DNA of 64,000 nucleotides, taken from positions 53,180 through 117,179 of the forward strand of contig JABIFY010000107.1 of the NCBI GenBank assembly GCA_018650465.1. The letters are read 5' to 3'. The position numbers were made by a program, and so were the translations under genes. The stretch comes from Alphaproteobacteria bacterium (GTDB taxonomy: Bacteria; Pseudomonadota; Alphaproteobacteria; UBA2966). Under the pieces are notes generated by a model. The model had not been told where the DNA came from. It ran no database searches and saw only the letters and a list, made by a program, of their open reading frames with translations. Below, piece after piece: positions 16,625 to 23,389 of the stretch; positions within the stretch are counted from its first letter, which is position 1, and each line of letters starts with the position of its first letter.

Positions 16625-16640
16625 GCACCAGATATTGTGC
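16625..16640. promoter_or_regulatory. Quasi-palindromic motif upstream of aroQ, also found upstream of nrdJ
   Basis: GCACCAGATATTGTGC shares the 12-mer CCAGATATTGTG with the candidate NrdR box at 23023-23038 and is itself nearly palindromic. It lies about 65 bases before the aroQ start. It could be an operator of the same or a related regulator, or coincidence. Confidence 0.3.
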
Positions 16641-16705
16641 ATGATATAACGGATGACAATAAATATTCGCTTTTCAATTGATCTTCCAACCAGGTGATTC
16701 CCACG

Positions 16706-17164
16706 ATGTCCCCCACGATGACCAAGACTGTTATGGTCCTGAATGGCCCCAATCTGAACATGCTGGGCATCCGTGAGCCGGAGATTTACGGCAAGCAAAC
16801 ACTGGATGACGTGGGCATCCTGGTTGCTGCCCGCGCCAAAACCCATGATCTGACCGCTGACTTTCGCCAGAGTAACCACGAAGGTGAACTTGTCACATGG
16901 ATCCAGCAAGGTTTGGGCACAGTTGACGGCTTTGTCATTAATGCCGGTGCCCTGACCCATACCTCTGTGGCCCTGCTTGATGCCTTCAAATCCGTAAACC
17001 TGCCGATGATCGAAGTTCATCTGTCCAACGTTTATCAACGCGAGGATTTTCGCCACAAATCCTATTTGAGCCTGATTGCAAATGGTGTCATCTGCGGCTT
17101 TGGGATCAACAGCTATTTACTGGCTGTTGATGCCATGGCAAAAATATTGAGCCCAGAAATCTGA
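16706..17164 (+). CDS. aroQ: 3-dehydroquinate dehydratase, type II
   Basis: Dehydrates 3-dehydroquinate to 3-dehydroshikimate in the shikimate pathway. The 152-residue protein has the type II motifs: GPNLNMLG, the catalytic-loop REPEIYG tyrosine, SNHEGELV, INAGALTHTSVAL and EVHLSNVYQREDFR. ATG 16706 is preferred: AGGTGA lies 8 bases upstream. A GTG four codons earlier and an ATG four codons later are possible alternatives. It precedes accB and accC, the usual alphaproteobacterial order, so the three are probably co-transcribed. Confidence 0.95.
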   Translation: MSPTMTKTVMVLNGPNLNMLGIREPEIYGKQTLDDVGILVAARAKTHDLTADFRQSNHEGELVTWIQQGLGTVDGFVINAGALTHTSVALLDAFKSVNLPMIEVHLSNVYQREDFRHKSYLSLIANGVICGFGINSYLLAVDAMAKILSPEI

Positions 17165-17210
17165 TAACGTACCTGATCCTTTTCCGCCTTTTCATGAGAG
17201 ACCACACCGC

Positions 17211-17669
17211 ATGGCCAACAAACCCACCGTCGATAAAGAACTGATCCGAGACCTCGCCACTTTGATGGATGAAACCGGTTTAACGGAGATAGAACTTGGC
17301 GATGGGCCAACACGCCTCAGGGTCGCCCGCGGTGGTGTGAGCATGATGGCAGCGCCGCCACCCATGGCAGCCGCACAGGCGATACCGGTTATGGGAACCA
17401 ATGAACCCACCGCTGGCAGCGATTTATCCGGTCTTCCAGGGGCCGTCAATTCACCCATGGTCGGCACAGTTTATGTAGCGCCAGAACCGGGTTTGCCGGC
17501 CTTCGTCAAGGTTGGTGATGTGGTCACTGCAGGCCAGACCCTGTTGATTATTGAAGCCATGAAAACCATGAACACAATTCCGGCCCCCATTAATGGCAAG
17601 GTCTCACAAATCCTGATTGGCGACGGCACACCGGTGGAATTCGGTGAAACCCTGATCGTTATTGAATAG
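17211..17669 (+). CDS. accB: Biotin carboxyl carrier protein of acetyl-CoA carboxylase
   Basis: Carries the biotin between the carboxylase and transferase half-reactions of acetyl-CoA carboxylase, the first committed step of fatty acid synthesis. 152 residues: an N-terminal helical region, a flexible Ala/Pro/Met linker (about 45-70) and the C-terminal biotinyl domain, with the modified Lys118 in EAMKTMN. It is 46 bases downstream of aroQ and 14 bases upstream of accC. Confidence 0.96.
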   Translation: MANKPTVDKELIRDLATLMDETGLTEIELGDGPTRLRVARGGVSMMAAPPPMAAAQAIPVMGTNEPTAGSDLSGLPGAVNSPMVGTVYVAPEPGLPAFVKVGDVVTAGQTLLIIEAMKTMNTIPAPINGKVSQILIGDGTPVEFGETLIVIE

Positions 17670-17683
17670 GACCGGATCAATAA

Positions 17684-19027
17684 ATGTTTGAAAAGGTCCT
17701 GATCGCCAGCCGTGGTGAAATAGCGCTGCGCATTCATCGTGCTTGTCGCGAAATGGGTATTAATACTGTCGCCGTGCATTCCACCGCCGACGCCCACGCC
17801 ATGCATGTGCGCCTGGCCGACGAAGCCGTCTGCATCGGCCCGCCTGCCGCCGCTGACAGTTATTTGAATATTCCGGCAATTATTTCTGCCGCTGAAATTA
17901 CCGGCGCGGATGCCATTCATCCCGGTTACGGGTTTTTGTCCGAGAACGCCAATTTTGCCAAAATCGTTGATGCCCACGGGATCACTTTTGTCGGTCCCAC
18001 GTCAGAACATATCGCCCTCATGGGTGACAAAATCGCAGCCAAGGACGCGGTCAAGCGTCTCGGCATACCAGTTGTTCCAGGCAGTGAAGGTGGTGTGACG
18101 ACGGAAGAAGAAGCCCGCAAGGTTTCCGAAGAGATCGGCTACCCGGTGATCATCAAGGCCGCTGCCGGTGGCGGTGGTCGCGGCATGAAAGTCGCACAGA
18201 CAGCCGAAGATGTGGGTGCGGCCCTCAGTGCGGCCCGCACGGAATCAAAAGCCGCTTTTGGCGATGATGCAGTTTATATCGAAAAGTATCTCGGCAAACC
18301 GCGCCATATTGAAGTCCAGATTCTGGCCGACAGCCACGGCAATGTTGTGCATCTGGGAGAACGCGATTGTTCCCTGCAACGTCGCCATCAGAAGGTCCTG
18401 GAAGAAGCCCCCTCACCTGCCCTGAACGCCAGCCAGCGCGCCGAGATTGGCGAAACCGTTTCAAAGGCGATTTCCGGTCTGGGTTACCTCGGCGCCGGCA
18501 CCGTCGAGTTTCTCTATGAAGATGGTGGATTTTATTTCATTGAGATGAACACCAGGCTTCAGGTTGAGCATCCTATAACCGAAGCTATTACCGGCATTGA
18601 TATCGTACGCGAGCAATTGCGTATTGCCGATGGCGCACCCCTCAGCTTCAGCCAAGACGACATCACCTTCACCGGCCATGCCATTGAATGCCGGATCAAT
18701 GCCGAGGACCCGAATACCTTTATACCGATGCCTGGCCAGATCACGGATTATCATGCCCCGGGCGGCCTGGATGTGCGCGTCGATTCGGCCATCTATTCCG
18801 GCTACAAGGTGCCGCCCTATTACGACAGTCTGATCGCCAAGCTGGTCGTGCGCGGTGGCAATCGCAATGAATGTATTATGCGCCTGCGCCGGGCGCTCGA
18901 AGAATATGTCATTGGCGGCGTGCCGACGACGCTGGACGTGCATCGAAGTCTGATTGGCAATGCCGATTTCCAGAACGGCGATTATGACATCCACTGGCTG
19001 GAAAACTTCATCGCCAACCGGGAATAA
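17684..19027 (+). CDS. accC: Acetyl-CoA carboxylase, biotin carboxylase subunit
   Basis: ATP-grasp enzyme that carboxylates the biotin on AccB using bicarbonate. The 447 residues show the full family pattern: MFEKVLIASRGEIALRI start, HPGYGFLSENANFA, the glycine-rich ATP loop AAAGGGGRGMK, the ERDCSLQRRHQK block, and EMNTRLQVEHPITE with the metal-binding Glu and Asn. Normal length. The tight spacing to accB implies a shared transcript; a palindromic repeat region separates it from aat. Confidence 0.97.
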   Translation: MFEKVLIASRGEIALRIHRACREMGINTVAVHSTADAHAMHVRLADEAVCIGPPAAADSYLNIPAIISAAEITGADAIHPGYGFLSENANFAKIVDAHGITFVGPTSEHIALMGDKIAAKDAVKRLGIPVVPGSEGGVTTEEEARKVSEEIGYPVIIKAAAGGGGRGMKVAQTAEDVGAALSAARTESKAAFGDDAVYIEKYLGKPRHIEVQILADSHGNVVHLGERDCSLQRRHQKVLEEAPSPALNASQRAEIGETVSKAISGLGYLGAGTVEFLYEDGGFYFIEMNTRLQVEHPITEAITGIDIVREQLRIADGAPLSFSQDDITFTGHAIECRINAEDPNTFIPMPGQITDYHAPGGLDVRVDSAIYSGYKVPPYYDSLIAKLVVRGGNRNECIMRLRRALEEYVIGGVPTTLDVHRSLIGNADFQNGDYDIHWLENFIANRE

Positions 19028-19072
19028 TGCTGTTGGGAAGTAGAAGAGGCCCCTACCACCAGACTCTTCGTC

Positions 19073-19180
19073 ATGCCGGACTTGATCCGGCATCCATGCC
19101 TAAATCAAATTTTCTGCGTTTGAACTGGACGCGTAGACCCCGGATGTCATGCGATAGCGTGCACAGCACGGCGTCCGGGG
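19073..19180. repeat. Palindromic intergenic repeat unit between accC and aat
   Basis: Two palindromes: ATGCCGGA (19073-19080)/TCCGGCAT (19086-19093) with loop CTTGA, and an outer stem CCCCGGA (19138-19144)/TCCGGGG (19174-19180) enclosing CGTGC-ACA-GCACG (19158-19170). The first reads CGTCATGCCGGACTTGATCC, a type of dispersed repeat seen in many alphaproteobacterial genomes. Related pieces lie at 28740-28830 and 63955-63977. Confidence 0.75.
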
Positions 19181-19214
19181 TGACGGAGTACTTTGCTGGC
19201 AAGTACGTGCGACC

Positions 19215-19886
19215 ATGACCGCCGAAATTATTCTCACCCCTGACCTGGTTTTGCAGGCTTATGCCATCGGGGTTTTTCCCATGGCCGATGGTCGCGAAGA
19301 TGACCACATCTTTTGGGTCGATCCGGACAAGCGCGGTATCTTGCCCCTGGACAAATTTCACGTCTCCAAACGTTTGCGAAAAACCGTGCGTAATGATCAT
19401 TTTGTGGTCACAGTCGACACTGACTTTAAAGGCGTGATGGAAGCCTGTGCCGAAGATACACCGCGCCGTTCTTCAACCTGGATCAACGATGAGATCATCG
19501 ATCTTTATGTCGCCTTGTTTAAGCGGGGTTATGCCCACAGCGTCGAATGTTATTTGCTTGAGGATGGCAAAAGGACACTGGTTGGCGGGCTGTATGGGGT
19601 CAGTATGGGGGGGGCCTTTTTTGGTGAAAGCATGTTCACCCGTGTGCGCGACGCCAGCAAAGTGGCACTTGTTCATCTTGTCGGACGCCTGAATGCTGGC
19701 GGCTATCAGTTGCTGGATACCCAATTTGTGACCGACCATCTGGCCGGTTTCGGGGCCATTGAAATTCCCCGTGATGTCTACCAGGTCCGGCTGCAGAAAG
19801 CCCTGGAAAAAGCTGCGAATTTCTACTCCACGCCAGCCGAAGTGGATGGATCATCAATATTGCAATCGATTACCCAAACGTCATAA
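19215..19886 (+). CDS. aat: Leucyl/phenylalanyl-tRNA--protein transferase
   Basis: Adds Leu or Phe to the N-terminus of proteins starting with Lys or Arg, marking them for ClpAP degradation (N-degron pathway). The 223-residue protein has the family blocks: [12 protein letters not shown] near the start, [50 protein letters not shown] and [16 protein letters not shown]. The start ATG at 19215 gives the normal N-terminus. Its last 64 bases overlap the 3' end of the convergent DUF2155 gene. Confidence 0.96.
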   Translation: MTAEIILTPDLVLQAYAIGVFPMADGREDDHIFWVDPDKRGILPLDKFHVSKRLRKTVRNDHFVVTVDTDFKGVMEACAEDTPRRSSTWINDEIIDLYVALFKRGYAHSVECYLLEDGKRTLVGGLYGVSMGGAFFGESMFTRVRDASKVALVHLVGRLNAGGYQLLDTQFVTDHLAGFGAIEIPRDVYQVRLQKALEKAANFYSTPAEVDGSSILQSITQTS

Positions 19887-20254
19887 ACAGGATGCTCCAT
19901 GGCCGACAGGGCCGGACTGGAGGCAAACATAAATCCGCTGAACAGTTTTTCTGGCGCTTCGCCCGGCTTGTCGTCAATAATTTCGATAAAGGCAGTTACT
20001 TCCGGTGGCTCTTCCGGTGGCCGTTTATCGCAGGACCGCACGGTGATCAACAAACTGCCAAAACGAATACCACGCCCGACACCCACATTCAGTTTGGTAA
20101 TCCGGGCTGTCACCTTGTCCAACCCCTGAAGGATCGCCGTCTTGGTGACCTGGCCACTATCTTGGGCCTGGGCTTGATGGGCTGGTGCTGACAAAAAAGC
20201 TGTAAACAAAACCAGACAACTGATACGGCAAAATGTCGTTATCGCTGACATCAT
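19823..20254 (-). CDS. DUF2155 domain protein, secreted
   Basis: 143 residues with an N-terminal signal peptide (cleavage probably after AQA near residue 30). The following domain has [32 protein letters not shown] and an [27 protein letters not shown] ending, the DUF2155 pattern. Two conserved cysteines (in RSCD and IDC) suggest a periplasmic disulphide. The molecular role is unknown. Position next to aat, with NDUFA12 and mlaD upstream, is conserved in Alphaproteobacteria and supports the call. AAAGG lies about 7 bases before ATG 20254; ATG 20251 is equally possible. Confidence 0.85.
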   Translation of the reverse strand: MMSAITTFCRISCLVLFTAFLSAPAHQAQAQDSGQVTKTAILQGLDKVTARITKLNVGVGRGIRFGSLLITVRSCDKRPPEEPPEVTAFIEIIDDKPGEAPEKLFSGFMFASSPALSAMEHPVYDVWVIDCNIDDPSTSAGVE

Positions 20255-20256
20255 TT

Positions 20257-21018
20257 TCAGCCTTTGAAACTCGCACTAAACCGCAGGCGCACATAATCAG
20301 CCGTCCAGTTTCCGTCAGCATCCTGCAAGTCGTCGGCCAGATCGGCTTCAATTCCTTGCAGGAAGGCATCTTGTTCAGTCTCGGGCACAGGGGCGACAAA
20401 ATCCTGGGCCAGGGTTTTGATCCAGTCAGCCATACGGCCCGGCAAGGGGGTCGGCCTGGGGATCAACACCGCACTGGTCACGTCAAAACCGTGGGCAGAT
20501 AACAAGGCCGAATAGTCTTCCGGGGTGGGAAAGTACCAGGGGTTAGCAGCTTCCCCATCCAGGCCACGGGCATTCAGGGCCGCGATCGATGCTTCCCTGA
20601 TTTTGCTGACATTGCCATAACCACCAAATTCACCGACAAAGCGGCCGCCGGGTTTCAGGGCCGTTGCGACACCAGCAACAACTGCTTCCGGCGGCTTGAT
20701 CCAATGCAAAGCGGCGTTACTGAAAACGCCTTCGAATTCATCCGCGTAAATCAGATGTGTCGCATCCATGACGTGCGCATCCAGGCCCAGCTTGCGGGCG
20801 GCGGCGACTTGCGAGGGGCTGTGATCTATGGCCACCACATCGGAACCAGCGGCAACGATCTTTTGCGTCAGGGCTCCGTCCCCACAGCCGATATCCAGAA
20901 TTCGTTCGCCAGGCTTCGGGGCGAGTAAATCCAGCACAGGCGCACCCAGGTCGGAAACAAATCGCGCATTATTTGCGTAATTGTCGGAATTCCAGGTTTG
21001 TTTGGAAGAATTTATCAT
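20257..21018 (-). CDS. Class I SAM-dependent methyltransferase
   Basis: A 253-residue cytoplasmic methyltransferase. Motif I is ILDIGCGDGALT (about 40-51), the acidic loop after strand 2 is VVAIDHSPSQV, then DATHL and FSNAALHWIKPPE, a block typical of the trans-aconitate methyltransferase-like group. The substrate cannot be deduced. GAGG lies 6 bases before ATG 21018. It sits two bases upstream of the DUF2155 gene and 48 bases downstream of mlaD, so it belongs to that operon. It is not part of the conserved NDUFA12-mlaD-DUF2155 core as I know it and may be a local insertion. Confidence 0.85.
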   Translation of the reverse strand: MINSSKQTWNSDNYANNARFVSDLGAPVLDLLAPKPGERILDIGCGDGALTQKIVAAGSDVVAIDHSPSQVAAARKLGLDAHVMDATHLIYADEFEGVFSNAALHWIKPPEAVVAGVATALKPGGRFVGEFGGYGNVSKIREASIAALNARGLDGEAANPWYFPTPEDYSALLSAHGFDVTSAVLIPRPTPLPGRMADWIKTLAQDFVAPVPETEQDAFLQGIEADLADDLQDADGNWTADYVRLRFSASFKG

Positions 21019-21066
21019 TTGGCCCTCATCACTGATGGTCAGACGGTTGAAAGAGCTAACCTGCAG

Positions 21067-21531
21067 TTATTTCTTTTCGCCCTTGTCGGCGTCATCCGAG
21101 CTGAACATGAACTTGCCAATCAATGCTTCGAGGCTAACCGAGGACTGGGTGAATTTGATTTCGCCGCCGGGCTCTATCATGTCGTCGGCACCGCCGGGCA
21201 CGAGAGACATATATTTGCTGCCCAACAAACCGTCAGAGACAACTTCGGCAGAAGAATCTTCCGGTAACAGGACTGCCGGATCAATACTCATGCGCACGAC
21301 CGCCAGATAGTCTTCTGTATCGAGGCTTTGATCGGTGATGGTGCCGACCTTGATGCCGCTCATGCGGACATCGGATCCGGCACTGAGCCCGTCGATGCGT
21401 TCAAACCGGGCGACTACTTCATAACCGGTGACGGCGCCCACATCGGCGCGGCCATAGGCGAAGGTCAAAAATGCCACAGCAACGGCCAGAACGACCGCCC
21501 CGATCAGTGTTTCGACAACATTGCCGCCCAT
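21067..21531 (-). CDS. mlaD: MlaD-like MCE-domain lipid transport protein
   Basis: 154 residues: one N-terminal transmembrane helix (about 8-26) and an MCE domain (YEVVARFERIDGLSAGSDVRMSGIKVGTI..., about 37-115) with a short polar tail. MlaD forms the periplasmic hexamer of the phospholipid transporter that keeps the outer membrane asymmetric. The mlaE and mlaF partners are not in this window. A position next to NDUFA12 is common in Alphaproteobacteria. Confidence 0.9.
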   Translation of the reverse strand: MGGNVVETLIGAVVLAVAVAFLTFAYGRADVGAVTGYEVVARFERIDGLSAGSDVRMSGIKVGTITDQSLDTEDYLAVVRMSIDPAVLLPEDSSAEVVSDGLLGSKYMSLVPGGADDMIEPGGEIKFTQSSVSLEALIGKFMFSSDDADKGEKK

Positions 21532-21587
21532 ATGTCTTTTCCCCCGGATCAGACTATTCGATTATTATTTTCTTTTGACGCCCTGAT

Positions 21588-21992
21588 CTAGGAGGGCTGC
21601 CAAGGCTCATAATCTGCACTGGCAGCTGCCCGCTTACCGCCCAGTGACGGATGCCCCGGCGGATAATAAGCCTGATCCGTGCCGGTAACGTTGGCATTAT
21701 GCGGTTGAACCCATGATTTGCTGTCATCCCGGCCTTGATCGACCGGCACCACATCAACGGTTTTATGCAGCCAGGCATGCCATTGTGGCGGCACCTTGGA
21801 GGCTTCGATATCACCGTTGTACATGACCCAGCGACGGGCACTGCGGCCCTCGCGGCCCTTTTCCAGGTAATAGCGATTGCCAAAGCCATCAACACCGACT
21901 TCTTCGCCCCGATACCAGGTCTGCAATTTTGTGCCCCAGGTGGCTTCCCGCCACCACGTAAACAAGCCTAAAACGCCCATGATCTGCGCCAA
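21588..21992 (-). CDS. NADH:ubiquinone oxidoreductase accessory subunit NDUFA12
   Basis: A 134-residue supernumerary complex I subunit (B17.2 family), found in Alphaproteobacteria and mitochondria. Recognisable blocks are LFTWWREATWGTKLQTW, GVDGFGNRYYLEK, RRWVMYNGDIEASKVPPQWHAWLH and a tail ending in YYPPGHPSLGGKRAAA...YEPW. It binds the complex I matrix-arm side and is important for stability. First gene of the leftward mlaD-methyltransferase-DUF2155 operon. Confidence 0.95.
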   Translation of the reverse strand: MAQIMGVLGLFTWWREATWGTKLQTWYRGEEVGVDGFGNRYYLEKGREGRSARRWVMYNGDIEASKVPPQWHAWLHKTVDVVPVDQGRDDSKSWVQPHNANVTGTDQAYYPPGHPSLGGKRAAASADYEPWQPS

Positions 21993-22156
21993 TCCTCAAG
22001 CAAAATTCGTTGCCCGGACTATAGGCGGGATGCCCCTCACGCGTCCAGAGCTTTGACACATTCTCTGGCGTGACCGGATGACGCATTATCTGGCGAAAAA
22101 GACCGGGTTTCAACTTTGTTCCGGAACCAGTGCGGTTGCTGCCGGCCCCCTTGTCA

Positions 22157-22894
22157 TCAATCGTCTGAGGCAGAAACTTCTCCAAGAACAAAATCTTTCC
22201 TGATTCTGCCTAGTTCACCACTTTTTTTCATGTTCAGAATAACTTCTGCAATCCGGGGAACAAGCTCGGCCTTGCTTTCATGCAGGTAGTGGAAAACGGG
22301 TAATACAATCAGATCATCACGAATAACCCTGATCGGTGTGTCCTTGTATTCCCGGTTTATTGTCATCATGCCAGACAGGTCAATGGCAATTATCAGGTCG
22401 ACCCTGTCTCGAACAAGCATCTTGAACAGTTGTGAAATCGTTTTTGCGTAGTGGCGATTATACCCATCAGTCAACCGGTCTGAATACAATACGCCCCTCA
22501 GAACACCGATGCGATATTTTGATAGATCGTCCAGCGTCCCGAGTTCCACTTCATCCTTGATCGCAAATGCCGCCCCCCGAACAACGAACAGTTCAGTGGC
22601 AATGCGAACCAGTGTCGGGCTCTTTTTCCCGTACGCCTTGACCCGGGCGACTTCGCCTGATGACACCCCGTTGATCGCATTTGAACGGGCCCGTTTTCCC
22701 GGCAGAAAAACCACATCAGCTTCATAACCGATCTTGTGATATGCCCGTACGAGAATTTCCCTGGCCAGTTTGACCGTGTCACTGCCAGCGATGGCAGTAA
22801 GGGATATTTTTCTTTCCCCGGCCCCATAGGCAGGAACGGCCTGAACTGAAAACACCAGAACTGCTAACAACAGCGTTTGCCAGATCTGCCTCAT
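22157..22894 (-). CDS. Periplasmic substrate-binding protein (SBP_bac_3-like)
   Basis: 245 residues from the chosen ATG, giving a clear signal peptide (MRQIWQTLLLAVLVFSVQAVPAYGA). The mature part resembles family 3 extracellular solute-binding proteins: RKISLTAIAG start, AREILVRAYHKIGYEADVVFLP, the hinge KYRIGVLRGVLYSDRLT and repeated VDLIIAI-type strands. No ABC permease or ATPase lies nearby, so it is an orphan that may sense rather than transport. An ATG 13 codons upstream exists but would bury the signal peptide. The ligand is unknown. Confidence 0.75.
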   Translation of the reverse strand: MRQIWQTLLLAVLVFSVQAVPAYGAGERKISLTAIAGSDTVKLAREILVRAYHKIGYEADVVFLPGKRARSNAINGVSSGEVARVKAYGKKSPTLVRIATELFVVRGAAFAIKDEVELGTLDDLSKYRIGVLRGVLYSDRLTDGYNRHYAKTISQLFKMLVRDRVDLIIAIDLSGMMTINREYKDTPIRVIRDDLIVLPVFHYLHESKAELVPRIAEVILNMKKSGELGRIRKDFVLGEVSASDD

Positions 22895-23022
22895 GATACC
22901 CAAGCCAAATAGTTGAATTAAATTTCGAATCATCCAGTAGTAACAAATCCGTCCGGCTACTTCCACCAATTCATTTCAATTTTGGCCAGAGTCTGCCGGA
23001 ATATGGGTGTCAAGCTTTAAAT

Positions 23023-23038
23023 ATACCAGATATTGTGT
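23023..23038. promoter_or_regulatory. Candidate NrdR box 1 upstream of nrdJ
   Basis: ATACCAGATATTGTGT matches 13 of 16 positions of the NrdR consensus (ACAcwATATaTwGTGT as I recall it). NrdR is the ATP/dATP-sensing repressor of ribonucleotide reductase genes. Confidence 0.5.
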
Positions 23039-23063
23039 ATTTTCTGTTGCACGCCCCCATACA

Positions 23064-23079
23064 TTGCCATATCTTGTGC
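23064..23079. promoter_or_regulatory. Candidate NrdR box 2 upstream of nrdJ
   Basis: TTGCCATATCTTGTGC matches about 10 of 16 positions including the core. It starts 41 bases after box 1, close to four helical turns, which fits the rule that NrdR boxes come in pairs on one DNA face. Confidence 0.45.
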
Positions 23080-23228
23080 TGGCTGTGTCACGGGGACCCA
23101 ACATATTGGTGGGTCGAAATCGGGGATGTCGTCGGAACAAGGGCCGAATAGACGGAAAAGAGGCTGAAAAAGGCCAAATCCGCGGGCTGAAGTTTCTGAC
23201 GGGGGATGCCAAAGAATTAAAACTGTTT

Positions 23229-23333
23229 GAATCGAGATGACTTGAATTGAGATGACCTGGGTCGAAATGGCCTGCATCGAGACCAATCAAGTCGAGACCA
23301 GCTGGGTCGAGATGGTTCAAAACAAGATGATTT
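23229..23333 (+). repeat. 15-bp degenerate tandem repeat array in the nrdJ leader
   Basis: Seven consecutive 15-base units begin at 23229, 23244, 23259, 23274, 23289, 23304 and 23319. The consensus is roughly G-N-G-TCGAGATGNCCT. Units 1-6 are clear; the last is degenerate. The array ends 56 bases before the nrdJ start. Confidence 0.75.
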
Positions 23334-23389
23334 TTTGGCGGTTAAACAAATAAAAATGAATTCAACCACTTAGGTCCAGAGGGTCACAC

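Larger units (their letters stand above)
22895..23389. other. nrdJ upstream region
   Basis: A gene-free stretch of nearly 500 bases. It holds two candidate NrdR boxes (23023-23079) and an array of 15-bp repeats (23229-23333). I looked for cobalamin-riboswitch features and did not see them. The minus-strand open frame through the array, with a five-residue period, is explained by the repeats. Confidence 0.6.

Noticed and set aside
22976..23320. Minus-strand frame resembling a five-residue repeat protein (LDPAGLDLIGLD...)
   Set aside because: The pattern is a by-product of the 15-bp DNA repeats and the L/D order is wrong for pentapeptide repeats.
22970..23389. Cobalamin riboswitch before the B12-dependent nrdJ
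   Set aside because: I looked for B12-box-like and conserved core elements and did not see them; class II reductases do not usually need one.
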